Made by a program: the position numbers and the translations under genes | Source: Gammaproteobacteria bacterium | GTDB taxonomy: Bacteria; Pseudomonadota; Gammaproteobacteria; HK1 | NCBI GenBank assembly: GCA_022826505.1 | Contig: JAJDUQ010000269.1 | Location: 1-63,917 of the forward strand | Direction of reading: 5' to 3' | Length of the DNA: 63,917 nucleotides | Notes under the pieces: model-generated | What the model was told of the DNA's origin: nothing | Database searches by the model: none | Seen by the model: the letters and a program-made list of their open reading frames with translations, nothing else | Shown: positions 36,121-45,161 of the stretch, one piece after another | Position numbering within the stretch: position 1 is the first letter of the stretch | How the letters are laid out: each line of letters opens with the position of its first letter

Positions 36121-37020
36121 CTACAGGTCTCCGTGCAGGAGCTTGTACACCGCACTGCAGTCGAGCTCGCCGCCGCCGTTCCTGCACAGAATTCGAAAGA
36201 GCGCCGCGGCATCCGCCCCGAGCGGGGTGCTCGTGCCGGTGTCCGCCGCCGCACTCTGCGCGAGCCCGAGGTCCTTTGCCATGAGCGCGGCCTTGAAGCC
36301 GGGCGCGTAGTCGCGATTCGACGGTGCGGATGCGACGATCCCGGGTACCGGATTCATGGTGTCCATCATCCTCGTCTGGCCTGTCGACGTGGAGAGAACG
36401 TCGTAGAGCTTCTGCGCATCGAGGCCGAGCGCCTCGCCGAGGCAGAAGACTTCCGATGCCGCGATGATCGCGATCCCCGCCATCATGTTGTTGCAAATCT
36501 TCGTCGCCTGACCGTGTCCCGGACCGCCGACGTGCGCCACGTTGCGTCCCATCGCGGCCAGCACCGGCCTTGCCCGCTCGAATCCGGTCTCCGAGCCGCC
36601 CACCATGAACGTGAGGGTGCCCGCCGCGGCACCTGCGACGCCGCCGGAAACCGGAGCGTCGATCATCTCGTATCCGGCCTCCGACGCCGTCGCCGCCACC
36701 TCCCGCGCGGTCGCGATGTCGATGGTCGAGCAGTCGGCCAGCAACGCCTCGCGTGGTGCATGGCCGATGATGCCGTCGTTGCCGCCGTCACCCAGGTAGA
36801 CCGCCCGCACATGCTTTCCTTCCGGCACCATCGTGACCACCATTTCCGCCGCGGTCACCGAATCGGCGAGACTCACCGCCTCGGTGGCTCCCGCCTTCGC
36901 CGCCTCGGCCAGCGCGTCGGGCGAGATGTCGCAGGCGCGCACCTCGTGCCCGGCGGCGAGCAGGTTGCGGACCATCGGCAACCCCATGTTGCCGACGCCG
37001 ATGAATGCGATTCGTGCCAT
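36121..37020 (-). CDS. 3-hydroxyisobutyrate dehydrogenase-family oxidoreductase
   Basis: A 299-residue beta-hydroxyacid dehydrogenase. The NAD-binding motif is FIGVGNMGLPMVRNLLAAGH, the substrate motif DAPVSGGVAGAAAGTLTFMVGG, and the catalytic Lys lies in GHGQATKICNNMM. Family members act on 3-hydroxyisobutyrate (valine breakdown), tartronate semialdehyde and related short acids; length and motifs best fit MmsB. Its ATG is 13 bases after the stop of the fused ABC ATPase gene, so it ends the leftward transport operon. Confidence 0.9.
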   Translation of the reverse strand: MARIAFIGVGNMGLPMVRNLLAAGHEVRACDISPDALAEAAKAGATEAVSLADSVTAAEMVVTMVPEGKHVRAVYLGDGGNDGIIGHAPREALLADCSTIDIATAREVAATASEAGYEMIDAPVSGGVAGAAAGTLTFMVGGSETGFERARPVLAAMGRNVAHVGGPGHGQATKICNNMMAGIAIIAASEVFCLGEALGLDAQKLYDVLSTSTGQTRMMDTMNPVPGIVASAPSNRDYAPGFKAALMAKDLGLAQSAAADTGTSTPLGADAAALFRILCRNGGGELDCSAVYKLLHGDL

Positions 37021-37033
37021 TGATTCCCGTCTC

Positions 37034-38683
37034 CTACTTCCTCGCCGCTTCGCCGATGTTGTCGATTCCCCGCCGCTCCAGCAGCCCGTCGAGCCAGTCC
37101 GGATCCATCTCCGGCACCGAGGAGAGCAGCAGATCGGTGTACTCGTGGTGCGGTGGCTGGAACATCTCGTCCTTCGGACCCGCTTCGACGACCCGGCCCT
37201 CCTTCATCACCACCACCTCGTCGGCGATCGCACGCACCGTCGCGAGATCGTGGGTGATGAACATGTAGGCGAGGTTCAGATCCTCCTGGAGGCGGTCGAG
37301 AAGCTTGAGAATCCCCTCGGCCACGAGCTGGTCGAGGGCGCTCGTGACCTCGTCGCAGATGATGAACTCGGGATCGGCTGCGAGCGCGCGGGCAATGCCG
37401 ACACGCTGCTTCTGTCCTCCGGAGAGCTCCGACGGAACGCGGTGGTAGTACTGGGAGGGCTCCAGCTCGATCTGGTCGAGCAGCTCGTCGACCCGCTTCT
37501 TCAGGTCCGCACCGCGCAGACCCCGGTAGAAGGCCACCGGGCGGCCGATGATCTCGCCGATGCGCTTCTTCGGATTCAACGCGGTGTCGGCCATCTGATA
37601 GATCATCTGCGCCTGGCGGAGCTGGTCCTTCGATCGGTCCCTGAAGCTCGCCGGCAGGACCGAGCCGTTGTGCCGGATGTCGCCTGCGGTGGGCGGCAGG
37701 AGGCCGGTGATGCACCGCGCCGCGGTCGACTTGCCGGAGCCCGACTCCCCGACCACCGCCACCGTTCGGCCGCGATGGATGTCGAAGGAGACCTCCTCCA
37801 GGACCTTGACCGGGCCGTAGGCGGCGCTGACCCCGTTCACCGAGATCACCGGCGTCTCGTCCGGGCCGGCCGGCGGCTTCTGGGTGCGTTGGAAGCTGCG
37901 CACCGCCCACAGCGACTTGGTGTAGTCCTCCTTGGGCTCCGCGAGCATGGAGCGGGTGTCCGACTCCTCGATCTCGTCGCCCTTGAGCAGCACCTTGATG
38001 CGATCGGCCATCTGGGCGACCACCGCAAGGTCGTGCGTGATGTAGAGCGCGGCGGTGTCGAACTGGTCGACGATGTCGCGGATGGCGGCGAGCACCTCGA
38101 TCTGGGTGGTGACGTCGAGCGCGGTGGTCGGCTCGTCGAAGATGATGAGGTCGGGCCGGCAACTCATCGCCATCGCGGTCATCGCCCGCTGGAGCTGCCC
38201 GCCCGAGACCTGGTGCGGGTAGCGGAAGCCGATCTCGTCCGGATTGGGCAGGCGGAGCCGCCGGTACAGCTCCATCGCGTCCTCCTGGCTCTCCTTCCGG
38301 GTCTTGATCCTGTGCTGCACCGGCGCCGCGGTGTGCTGGTCGATCAGCTTGTGCGCGGGGTTGAACGACGCCGCCGCGGACTGCGCCACGTAGGCGATGC
38401 GCGCGCCGCGCAGCATGCGGAGATCCTCCTCCGGAGAGGAGGTCAGCTCCATGCCGTCGAACTCGATGGAGCCGCCCGAGATGCGGCAACCGTCGCGGGC
38501 GAAGCCCATGGCGGCGAGCCCGATCGTGGACTTCCCGGCCCCGGACTCCCCGATGAGGCCCATGACCTCGCCGCGGCGCAGGTCGAGATCGACGCCGTGC
38601 ACGATCTCGAACCACTTCTCGTCGGCCCGGCCCTCGATGCGAAGACCCCGGATTTTCAGCAACAGACCCTTTTCGTCACTCAT
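37034..38683 (-). CDS. Oligopeptide/dipeptide-type ABC ATPase, DppD-DppF fusion
   Basis: A 549-residue protein with two complete ATPase domains. The first has Walker [10 protein letters not shown], signature [10 protein letters not shown] and Walker [13 protein letters not shown]. The second begins about residue 275, with [24 protein letters not shown] and [12 protein letters not shown]. Each carries the C-terminal extension typical of Dpp/Opp ATPases. The fusion powers the permeases encoded just upstream at 38688-40713, with four bases between genes. Confidence 0.92.
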   Translation of the reverse strand: MSDEKGLLLKIRGLRIEGRADEKWFEIVHGVDLDLRRGEVMGLIGESGAGKSTIGLAAMGFARDGCRISGGSIEFDGMELTSSPEEDLRMLRGARIAYVAQSAAASFNPAHKLIDQHTAAPVQHRIKTRKESQEDAMELYRRLRLPNPDEIGFRYPHQVSGGQLQRAMTAMAMSCRPDLIIFDEPTTALDVTTQIEVLAAIRDIVDQFDTAALYITHDLAVVAQMADRIKVLLKGDEIEESDTRSMLAEPKEDYTKSLWAVRSFQRTQKPPAGPDETPVISVNGVSAAYGPVKVLEEVSFDIHRGRTVAVVGESGSGKSTAARCITGLLPPTAGDIRHNGSVLPASFRDRSKDQLRQAQMIYQMADTALNPKKRIGEIIGRPVAFYRGLRGADLKKRVDELLDQIELEPSQYYHRVPSELSGGQKQRVGIARALAADPEFIICDEVTSALDQLVAEGILKLLDRLQEDLNLAYMFITHDLATVRAIADEVVVMKEGRVVEAGPKDEMFQPPHHEYTDLLLSSVPEMDPDWLDGLLERRGIDNIGEAARK

Positions 38684-38687
38684 GGCT

Positions 38688-39749
38688 TCACTCCTTCAGG
38701 CCGGACGAGAGGTGGAGCATCCAGTCCACCACGAAGTTGACGGCCACCGTCAGCAGAGCAATGGCCGCGGCCGGGATCAGCGGTGTGATCTCGCCGAACG
38801 AGATGAGGGTCGCGTTCTCGCGCACCATCGAGCCCCAGTCCGCCGTCGGCGGCTGGATGCCGAGTCCGAGGAACGAGAGCGCCGAGATGGCGAGGAACAC
38901 GAAGCAGAAGCGCAGCCCGAACTCCGCCACCAGAGGCGCGGTGGCGTTCGGCAGGATCTCGCTGACGATCAGGTACCACGTCTTCTCGCCACGCAGACGC
39001 GCCGCCTCGATGTAGTCCATCACCACGATGTTGCCGGCCACCGCCCGGGCGAGTCTGAACACGAGCGGCGAGTACAGCAGCGCGATCACCAGGATGAGAT
39101 TGACGACGTTGGTGCCGACGATGGTCAGCAGCAGCAGCGCGAACACGAGCTGCGGAATCGCCATCAGCGTGTCCACGATGCGCCCGCACACCTGGTCGAC
39201 CCAGCCGCCCAGCGTGGCCGCCATGAGGCCCGTCAGCGAACCGACGAAGAACGCGATGGCGGTGGTGAGCAGCGCGATCCCCACCGTGTTCCGGGCGCCG
39301 TAGATGATGCGGCTGAACATGTCGCGTCCGAGCTGGTCGCCTCCGAGGATCATTGCTTCGTCGGGCGGCGCATAGGAGCTGCCCACGACCTCCGCCTCGC
39401 CGAAGGGCGCGATCACCGGGGCGAATATCGCGGCCACCACGTAGACGACGATGACGAACAGGCCGAACGAGGCAGTGAGCGGGGCTTGGCGCATCACCTT
39501 GGCGATGTCGCGCGGAAGGGTCTGCACCAGGAACTCGCGGAAGCTGTAGGCGAGGCCGCCGCAGGCGTAGAGCAACCCGATGGCGACGGCGATGTAGCGC
39601 AGCCACACCTCGCCGCCCAGCAGCCCCATCAGGAACGAGATCAGCGTCAGGCTGAACAGCACCATGAACGCGTCGCGCCGGTGGTAGTACGCGGCCATGC
39701 ACGAGGCCGCGATCATGAGCGTGTAGAAGACGATTGCGAATGTGCTCAT
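38688..39749 (-). CDS. Dipeptide-type ABC permease, DppC-like
   Basis: A 353-residue permease. After three extra N-terminal membrane segments (about residues 5-75) it follows the DppC plan: SRIIYGARNTVGIALL, the EAA loop EAARLRGEKTWYLIVSEILPN and FLGLGIQPPTADWGSMV. The N-terminal ~85-residue membrane extension is longer than in standard DppC. It overlaps or abuts its neighbours closely, as one operon. Confidence 0.88.
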   Translation of the reverse strand: MSTFAIVFYTLMIAASCMAAYYHRRDAFMVLFSLTLISFLMGLLGGEVWLRYIAVAIGLLYACGGLAYSFREFLVQTLPRDIAKVMRQAPLTASFGLFVIVVYVVAAIFAPVIAPFGEAEVVGSSYAPPDEAMILGGDQLGRDMFSRIIYGARNTVGIALLTTAIAFFVGSLTGLMAATLGGWVDQVCGRIVDTLMAIPQLVFALLLLTIVGTNVVNLILVIALLYSPLVFRLARAVAGNIVVMDYIEAARLRGEKTWYLIVSEILPNATAPLVAEFGLRFCFVFLAISALSFLGLGIQPPTADWGSMVRENATLISFGEITPLIPAAAIALLTVAVNFVVDWMLHLSSGLKE

Positions 39750-39759
39750 GGTGTGGCCC

Positions 39760-40713
39760 TCACTTCGGATGCCGCAGGCGCGGGTTCGAGAGAATCGCTC
39801 CCACGTCGGCGGTCAGGTTGAGCAGGATGTAGGTGGCGGCGAAGACCAGGCAGCAGGCCTGCACCACCGGGAAGTCCCGCTTGGTGACGCTGTCGACCAG
39901 CAACTGGCCGACCCCCGGGTACACGAAGACGATCTCCACCAGCACCACGCCGGTGATGAGGTAGGCGAGGTTGAGCGCGACCACGTTGATGATCGGGGCC
40001 AGAGCGTTCGGCAGCGCATGCACCGCGATGACCTTCCACCGCGGTTCGCCCTTGAGCCTGGCCATCTCGATGTAGGGCGAGGCGAGCAGGGCGATGATCG
40101 CGGCACGGGTCATGCGCATCATGTGCGCGATGACCACGAGGGTGAGGGTGATGGCGGGCAGCAGGGTGACGAAGACCCGTTCCGCGAACGGCATGTCCGC
40201 GCTCACGCTCGATATGGACGGGAACCAGGGGTTCTGGACGGACAGGAAGAGGATCAGGATGTAGCCCAGGAAGAACTCCGGCGACGAGATCGAGGTGAGG
40301 GTGGAGACGTTCGCGATCCGGTCGAACACCGAATCGCGGTAGAGCGCGGCCAGCACCCCCAGCACGATCGAGATCGGCACGGAGAACGCCGCCGCCAGGG
40401 CGGCAAGGAAGAGCGTGTTGGCGAAGCGCGGACCGAGCTGCTCGGCCACCGAGCGCTTGTTGGCGAGCGAAGTTCCGAAGTCGCCCTGGAGCGCACCGCC
40501 CAGCCATTCGAAGTAGCGCACCGGAGCCGCTCGATCGAGCCCCAGCTCCTCGCGCATCGCCTTGACCGTTTCCGGCGTCGCGGCCTGCCCGAGAATCTGC
40601 TGGGCGAGGTCGCCCGGCAACAGCTCGACCGCCCCGAAGATGATGATCGAGACCACGAGCAGCGTGACGAAACCAAGCCCCAAACGCTTGGCTATCAGTG
40701 ACAGAACGCCCAT
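39760..40713 (-). CDS. Dipeptide-type ABC permease, DppB-like
   Basis: A 317-residue permease with the DppB start (IAKRLGLGFVTLLVVSIIIF), ELLPGDLAQQILG, FGTSLANKRSV and the EAA loop MARLKGEPRWKVIAVHALPN. ATG at 40713 is chosen because GAGGAGGAGAG lies six bases upstream; the frame continues a little further 5'. It is the first intact gene of the importer operon, 235 bases after the binding-protein remnant. Confidence 0.9.
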   Translation of the reverse strand: MGVLSLIAKRLGLGFVTLLVVSIIIFGAVELLPGDLAQQILGQAATPETVKAMREELGLDRAAPVRYFEWLGGALQGDFGTSLANKRSVAEQLGPRFANTLFLAALAAAFSVPISIVLGVLAALYRDSVFDRIANVSTLTSISSPEFFLGYILILFLSVQNPWFPSISSVSADMPFAERVFVTLLPAITLTLVVIAHMMRMTRAAIIALLASPYIEMARLKGEPRWKVIAVHALPNALAPIINVVALNLAYLITGVVLVEIVFVYPGVGQLLVDSVTKRDFPVVQACCLVFAATYILLNLTADVGAILSNPRLRHPK

Positions 40714-40948
40714 AAGCTCTCCTCCTCTTCCGGCGCCTGGGGCGAGCATGCGCACCCGACTCCGCCGGCTGTCATTGCGCTCGCGTGACTCGAACTATTT
40801 CATGCTGTTCCGCGGACGCGGTGTGCGCGCGACCTCCTGATGTCGCATTGCTTCCGGCCACATGGCCCGTTCTTCTTCTCGACCGTGCATTCCGGGCGGC
40901 GCGGCGTCGCACCGCTCCGGCCGGGAGTTGTCGACATTCCGCCTCGGA

Positions 40949-41260
40949 TCAGGCGAACGACCAGCGTTCCATCCAGCGCTCCCCGTCCAGATCCCGGTTC
41001 GAGGCCATCTGGTCCGGCAGGGCGAGCTTGTCGGAGGTGGCGAAGACGCAGGAGGCGAGCATCGGGATCATGGTGCCGCCCTCGTCGCGCACGATCTGTT
41101 GCATCTCCGCGTACATCGTGCGCCGCCTGGCTTCGTCGAGCTCCGCCCGCGCCTCGATGAGCATCCTGTTGAGCTTCTCGTGTTCCCACGCGGCGTCGTT
41201 CCAGGGTACCCCCGCCTCGCAGGCGGTCGCGAAATCCGAATGTGCGGCCAATGGTGGCAC
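40949..41260 (-). pseudogene. C-terminal remnant of a peptide-binding protein (DppA-like)
   Basis: Only the last ~95 residues of an oligopeptide-type substrate-binding protein remain: the block VPWNDAAWEHEKLN, then ARAELDEARRRTMYAEMQ, IVRDEGGTMIPMLASCVFAT and MERWSFA. Intact family members have about 500-550 residues, so more than 80% of the gene is missing at the 5' side. Homology stops near 41250. Upstream of that, the frame hits a stop and the sequence becomes a short repeat-bearing spacer. The importer operon at 37034-40713 thus lacks its own binding protein and depends on one from elsewhere, or is decaying. Confidence 0.82.
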
Positions 41261-41296
41261 GGTTGATCCGAATCAGGCAACGGTCGCTGTCAGTCG

Positions 41297-41388
41297 TGTC
41301 AGGAGCAAATGGTCTGTCGGGTGCAGTAGCACGTGAGTTGTCCGGTCTGGTGGGCACCGGGGAGGTGCCCTGTCAGGAGCAAATGGTC
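41297..41388. repeat. 18-bp direct repeat pair at the dppA break
   Basis: TGTCAGGAGCAAATGGTC occurs at 41297-41314 and again at 41371-41388, 74 bases apart, with identical orientation. A small hairpin GGCACC-GGGGA-GGTGCC lies immediately before the second copy. The pair sits between the truncated binding-protein gene and the methyltransferase gene, and probably marks a past insertion and excision. I cannot name the element. Confidence 0.6.
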
Positions 41389-41401
41389 CGGCCGGAGGGC
41401 A

Positions 41402-43003
41402 TCAGAAGTACTCTGCGTCCGGCATGCTCTCCTTTCGTCTCGAGATGAACGCTTGCAGCGCCTCGTCGACGGCCGGGTCGAGGCCGGGGTCTTCGTAGTC
41501 GTCGAGCAGACGCTTCCATTCGGAATTTGCGCGGCGGGCCGCATCGAGGGCGCCCTCGGCGGACCACTGTTCCCAGGAGCTGGCGTCGCAGGTCGTGGAG
41601 GCGAAGAACGCAGTGAGAAAGTTCGCCTGCGTGTGTGCGCTGCCGAGAAAGTGGGCGCCGGGCCCCACCTCCCGGATGGCGTCCATCGCCTGCCCGTTCT
41701 CCGACAGGTCCACCCCTTCGAACAGACTGGCGACCTTGCCGCACAGATCGGCGTCGAGGATGGTTTTCTCGTAGCCGGTGACGAGCCCGCCTTCGAGCCA
41801 GCCAGTGGCGTGATTGATGAAGTTCGCGCCCGCCAGCATGGCCATCAGCAACGACCACGCGCCTTCCTGTCCAGCCTGGCCGTCGGGCAGCTTCGACGCC
41901 GAGAGCGACCCTACGGTGTGCAGGGGCACGCCGATCCGGCGCGCGAGCTGGCCGGAGGCGAGCACCATCTTCCCCGCCTCCGGAGTGCCGAAGGTCGGGG
42001 CGCCGCTGCGCATGGACATGGTGCTCGCGAACGCGCCCATGAGGCAGGGGGCGCCGGGGTTGACGAGCTGGACGAGGCAGAGCGTCGCGAGCGCCTCGGC
42101 GAGCACCTGGGCGAGCGTCCCGGCCACGGTGCACGGGCTCATGGCTCCGGCGAGCGTCCACGGTGTGCACGCGACGGGCTGGTTGTTGCGTGCGTAGACC
42201 TTGAGCGAGCCTGACATGGAGGCATCGAGCACGAGCGGCGCATTGGTGTTGCTCACCGCGTAGAGGCAGGCGTTGTCTCGCAGGAATGCGTCGCCGAACA
42301 CGGTCTTCGCCATGTCCACCGCATCCTGCGCCCGCTCCTCCCCGATGAAGGCTCCCATGAAGGGACGGTCGGAGTAGCGGATGTGGTGGTAGAGCATGTC
42401 GAGGTGGCGCTTGTTGGCAGGGACATCGACCGGTTCGCACACGATGCCGCCGGAGTGGTGCAGGTACGGAATCGAGTGGTGGATCTGCACGAGGCGGCGG
42501 AAGTCGTCGATGGTGGCGTAGCGCCGGCCCGCGTCGAGGTCGTGCACGAACGGCGGACCCCACGAGGGGCAGAGCACGGTGTGGGCGCCGCCGAGCCGGA
42601 CCGTGTTCGCCGGGTTGCGCGCATGCTGCTCGAACTCCCGCGGAGCGCTCGCCTGGATGATGCGGCGGCACATCCCGGGCTCGAAGCGCACGTGCTCGCC
42701 CTCCACGTCGGCGCCCGCGTCGCGGAAGATCGCGAGGATCTCGGGGTCGCCGCGAAACTCCATGCCGACGTCGCGAAGGATCTCGTCGGCATTGCGTTCG
42801 ATGAGCGCGAGGCCCTCCTCGTCGAGGATGTCGAGCGGGCGGAGTCGCCGCCGGATGCATGGCACGCGCTTGGTCGCGGGACGCCGGCCTGCGTGGGCGG
42901 CCCGCCCGCGGCCCGGACGTCCCCCTTTCGCGTCTCTTCGTGTCCGCCGGCTTGTCGTGGTCATCAGTTGCTCACGCCTGCGCGCACCGTGCGCCGTCGA
43001 CAT
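41402..43003 (-). CDS. MttB-superfamily (non-pyrrolysine) methyltransferase
   Basis: About 533 residues. After a basic N-terminal tail (~45 residues, possibly not translated if the start lies further in) comes the MttB-like barrel: LDILDEEGLALIERNADEIL, HHSGGIVCEPVDVPANKRH, RNNQPVACTPWTLAGAMSP and FINHATGWLEGGLVTGYEK. MttB itself has pyrrolysine from an in-frame TAG. This frame has no TAG, so it belongs to the non-Pyl branch, such as the glycine-betaine methyltransferase MtgB. It would move a methyl group from a quaternary amine to a corrinoid protein; no corrinoid-protein gene is adjacent. ATG at 43003 or 42964 may be the start. Confidence 0.88.
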   Translation of the reverse strand: MSTAHGARRREQLMTTTSRRTRRDAKGGRPGRGRAAHAGRRPATKRVPCIRRRLRPLDILDEEGLALIERNADEILRDVGMEFRGDPEILAIFRDAGADVEGEHVRFEPGMCRRIIQASAPREFEQHARNPANTVRLGGAHTVLCPSWGPPFVHDLDAGRRYATIDDFRRLVQIHHSIPYLHHSGGIVCEPVDVPANKRHLDMLYHHIRYSDRPFMGAFIGEERAQDAVDMAKTVFGDAFLRDNACLYAVSNTNAPLVLDASMSGSLKVYARNNQPVACTPWTLAGAMSPCTVAGTLAQVLAEALATLCLVQLVNPGAPCLMGAFASTMSMRSGAPTFGTPEAGKMVLASGQLARRIGVPLHTVGSLSASKLPDGQAGQEGAWSLLMAMLAGANFINHATGWLEGGLVTGYEKTILDADLCGKVASLFEGVDLSENGQAMDAIREVGPGAHFLGSAHTQANFLTAFFASTTCDASSWEQWSAEGALDAARRANSEWKRLLDDYEDPGLDPAVDEALQAFISRRKESMPDAEYF

Positions 43004-43053
43004 CAGGGAAGCAGCTTCTCCCAAGCTACTACGATTTCGGCATTTCGGGGCGC

Positions 43054-43083
43054 TTTTCGCAATTCACGCAATCCGAGTATGAT
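43054..43083 (+). promoter_or_regulatory. Candidate promoter of the AbrB-type antitoxin
   Basis: TATGAT at 43078-43083 is a good -10 box. TTTTCG (43054-43059) 18 bases upstream is a weak -35. The ATG of the antitoxin gene follows at 43116. The AT-rich patch is unusual for this window. Confidence 0.4.
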
Positions 43084-43115
43084 TTTTCCAAATCGATCTT
43101 CACACCGAGGTCGTC

Positions 43116-43331
43116 ATGCGCCTTTCCGAGCGAGGCCGGATCACCATTCCCAAGGCGTTGAGAGATCGGTTCGGCTTGAACCACAACGTGGAAGTCGAGA
43201 TCACGCCGACCAGCAAGGGGCGTCTCATCCACAAGCGCGCGGCCGCGCAACACCCGGTCGAACGCGTCCACGCGGTGCTGGCTCGCGGAGGCAACACGGA
43301 CGCGTACCTCGAAGAGATTCGGGGAAGATGA
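43116..43331 (+). CDS. AbrB/MazE-family antitoxin, toxin lost
   Basis: A 71-residue swapped-hairpin DNA-binding protein: MRLSERGRITIPKALRDRFG followed by a beta-rich EVEITPTSKGRLI block is typical of AbrB/SpoVT antitoxins of VapBC pairs. The C-terminus (HAVLARGGNTDAYLEEIRG) is the usual toxin-binding tail. A toxin start overlaps its stop but ends after nine codons, so the antitoxin is now orphaned. Confidence 0.87.
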   Translation: MRLSERGRITIPKALRDRFGLNHNVEVEITPTSKGRLIHKRAAAQHPVERVHAVLARGGNTDAYLEEIRGR

Positions 43332-43357
43332 CCACCACGGTCGACATGAGGTCATGA
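43328..43357 (+). pseudogene. Nine-codon stub of a VapC (PIN) toxin
   Basis: ATG at 43328 overlaps the antitoxin stop (ATGA) in the usual vapBC way and reads MTTTVDMRS before TGA. PIN-domain VapC toxins commonly start MTT-VDTN, where the Asp is the first catalytic residue. The match breaks right after Asp, and the following sequence has no PIN homology. The rest of the toxin gene has been deleted. Confidence 0.6.
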
Positions 43358-43447
43358 CCCCTGTGTGAGCGATGGCGGGTACCGTCAACCTGCGGGCTCG
43401 GGACGTCGTTTCTCCGACTCCGGATTCGCAGTGCAACGGGAGCCGAC

Positions 43448-44368
43448 ATGACGAGTGCTCCGACCAATCGCGCCCGCACCCGCGGGAGCCGCACCGCCGA
43501 GATCGTGGCGGTCAGCCGTGCGCGACACCTGCTCCGGCACCGCAGGCCGTACGTGCTGGAGGACCCGTTCGCGATCCACTTCGTGGGGAACCGCTGGCGC
43601 AAGGTCATCGGGTCGCGCGTGCTCGATGCGCTGTTCTCGAAGGTGCTGGTCAGGAAGCTCATGCCCATCACCACCCAGCACCTCACCCGGGCCCGGTTCG
43701 CCGAGGAATGTCTCGAGGAGGCGGTCCGGCGCGGGGTGAGGCAGTACGTGATCCTCGGGTCCGGCTTCGACTCGTTCGCGTTCCGGCGCCCGGACCTGGG
43801 AGTGACGGTGTTCGAGGTGGACCTCGCCGCCACCATCGATCTGAAGAGGGAGCGACTCGCGGCCGCGGGCATGACGCCGCCCGAGACCCTGCGGTTCGTG
43901 CCGATCGACTTCGAGAAGGACGACCTCCGGACCAGGCTCGTCGACTCTGGACTCGACCCCGCCGAACCCTCGTTCTTCAACTGGATGGGAGTCAGCTACT
44001 ACCTGACCGAGAGCGCGATCCTCTACAACCTCGACCGCATGGCCGAAATCGGGGGTCCGGGCGCGGAGATCGTGCTCGACTACCTGCTCGCGGCCGAGTG
44101 CGTGCCGCACGAGGACCGCGCGCTCTTCGACGCCATGATGGCGTTCGTGGGCAGGCGGGGCGAGGCGATGATCTCGCGCTTCGATCCAGCCGAGGCCGGG
44201 ACCGTCCTGAACCCTCGCGGCCTCTGGGATGTTGTCCGCAACGAGTCGCCCGCGGAGCACCGCCGGCGGTACTTGGGAGAGCGCAACGACGTTCCTCCGC
44301 TTGCGCCCATTACCTGGACGCTTCACTTGCGGAAAAAGGCCTCCGGAGGGCCTCTGGAGAATAGTTGA
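43448..44368 (+). CDS. SAM-dependent O-methyltransferase (leucine carboxyl methyltransferase family)
   Basis: A 306-residue class I methyltransferase of the LCM/TIGR00027 type. RGVRQYVILGSGFDSFAFR is the SAM-binding glycine motif, VFEVDLAATIDLKRERL the acidic loop, and FFNWMGVSYYLTESAI the family's signature. Members methylate carboxyl or hydroxyl groups of secondary metabolites or polyketides. Its target is unknown. It stands between two toxin-antitoxin loci and shows no operon partner. Confidence 0.87.
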   Translation: MTSAPTNRARTRGSRTAEIVAVSRARHLLRHRRPYVLEDPFAIHFVGNRWRKVIGSRVLDALFSKVLVRKLMPITTQHLTRARFAEECLEEAVRRGVRQYVILGSGFDSFAFRRPDLGVTVFEVDLAATIDLKRERLAAAGMTPPETLRFVPIDFEKDDLRTRLVDSGLDPAEPSFFNWMGVSYYLTESAILYNLDRMAEIGGPGAEIVLDYLLAAECVPHEDRALFDAMMAFVGRRGEAMISRFDPAEAGTVLNPRGLWDVVRNESPAEHRRRYLGERNDVPPLAPITWTLHLRKKASGGPLENS

Positions 44369-44383
44369 TGTAGTCATTTTTGT

Positions 44384-44410
44384 GATACGTTACGTAGGTC
44401 AAACCGTATC
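44384..44410. promoter_or_regulatory. Possible operator of the RHH-MazF module
   Basis: GATACG (44384-44389) and its complement CGTATC (44405-44410) form an inverted repeat 17 bases before the antitoxin ATG, within a locally AT-rich stretch. Antitoxins of the ribbon-helix-helix type usually repress their own operon through such sites. The repeat is short, so this is tentative. Confidence 0.35.
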
Positions 44411-44426
44411 GCGAATCGCAAGACAG

Positions 44427-44717
44427 ATGTCTACCATCAGTATCCGACTCTCCGACGACCTCGACGCACGACTGAGCGAGGAATCCCGCTTCGCCAGCCA
44501 GCCGAAGTCGCTGCTCGTTCGTACCGCGCTGGAACAGTTTCTGGCCGGACGGCGCCGTGAGCGCCTTCTCGCCCGTCTTGCCGCGGCCGCCGCGGCGACG
44601 GAAACCGACGCCATGGAATTCGCAGCCGAAGCACTGCCATTCGACAACGAGTCGCTTGCGCTTGCCGAAAGGCGGAATCCGGCCGCGGAATCGCCGGGCA
44701 GTGACCGCGAATCGTGA
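44427..44717 (+). CDS. Ribbon-helix-helix antitoxin
   Basis: A 96-residue protein. The N-terminus STISIRLSDDLDARLSEES...KSLLVRTALEQFLAGRRRE is a CopG/RHH DNA-binding domain. The C-terminal ~45 residues form the acidic toxin-binding tail (FAAEALPFDNESLALAERR). Its stop overlaps the GTG of the MazF gene (GTGA), so the two are coupled. Confidence 0.85.
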   Translation: MSTISIRLSDDLDARLSEESRFASQPKSLLVRTALEQFLAGRRRERLLARLAAAAAATETDAMEFAAEALPFDNESLALAERRNPAAESPGSDRES

Positions 44718-45073
44718 CGGCGGCAGTCCGGCGGGGTCAGATCTGGACCGCCAACCTCAACCCCAACCGCGGCCGCGAGGTGGGCAAGATCCGGCCCGTG
44801 CTGATCGTGCAGGGAGACTGGTTGAGCGCGGCGCAGTCGCGAACGGTGGTGGTCCTCCCGCTCACAAGCGACGTTCGCCGAGACGCGGAGCCGCTTCGCG
44901 TCACCGTCGACGCCCGTGGCGGCTTGCGCACGGCGTCGCAGGTGGTCGTCGATCAGCCTCGTACGCTCGACCGCCGGCGCCTGGGCGAGGGGCCGCTGAC
45001 GGAGCTCTCGGACGACGAGATGGCTCGCGTGGAGCAAAGTCTGCTCGCGGTCCTGGGCGTGATCGTCGCCTGA
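44714..45073 (+). CDS. mazF: MazF/PemK-type endoribonuclease toxin
   Basis: A 119-residue toxin with the MazF fold markers RRGQIWTANLNPNRGREVGKIRPVLIVQ, SRTVVVLPLTSD and QVVVDQPRTLDRRRLG. The conserved Arg and Thr of the mRNA-cleaving site are present. The antitoxin lies directly upstream with overlapping codons. It appears complete. Confidence 0.92.
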   Translation: MTAAVRRGQIWTANLNPNRGREVGKIRPVLIVQGDWLSAAQSRTVVVLPLTSDVRRDAEPLRVTVDARGGLRTASQVVVDQPRTLDRRRLGEGPLTELSDDEMARVEQSLLAVLGVIVA

Positions 45074-45161
45074 TGCGAGCGAGTGTCGCACCTGCGGGCC
45101 GGGAGCCGCGCCGCAACCTCCGCCCGGCGCCCCCGAATCCGCCCCACCCGAGGACGCTACC

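Noticed and set aside
41297..41388. Repeat pair considered as a CRISPR array
   Set aside because: Only two copies of 18 bp, a spacer of 56 bp, and no cas genes nearby.
41402..43003. Pyrrolysine in the MttB-family protein
   Set aside because: The frame contains no in-frame TAG, so it belongs to the non-pyrrolysine branch.
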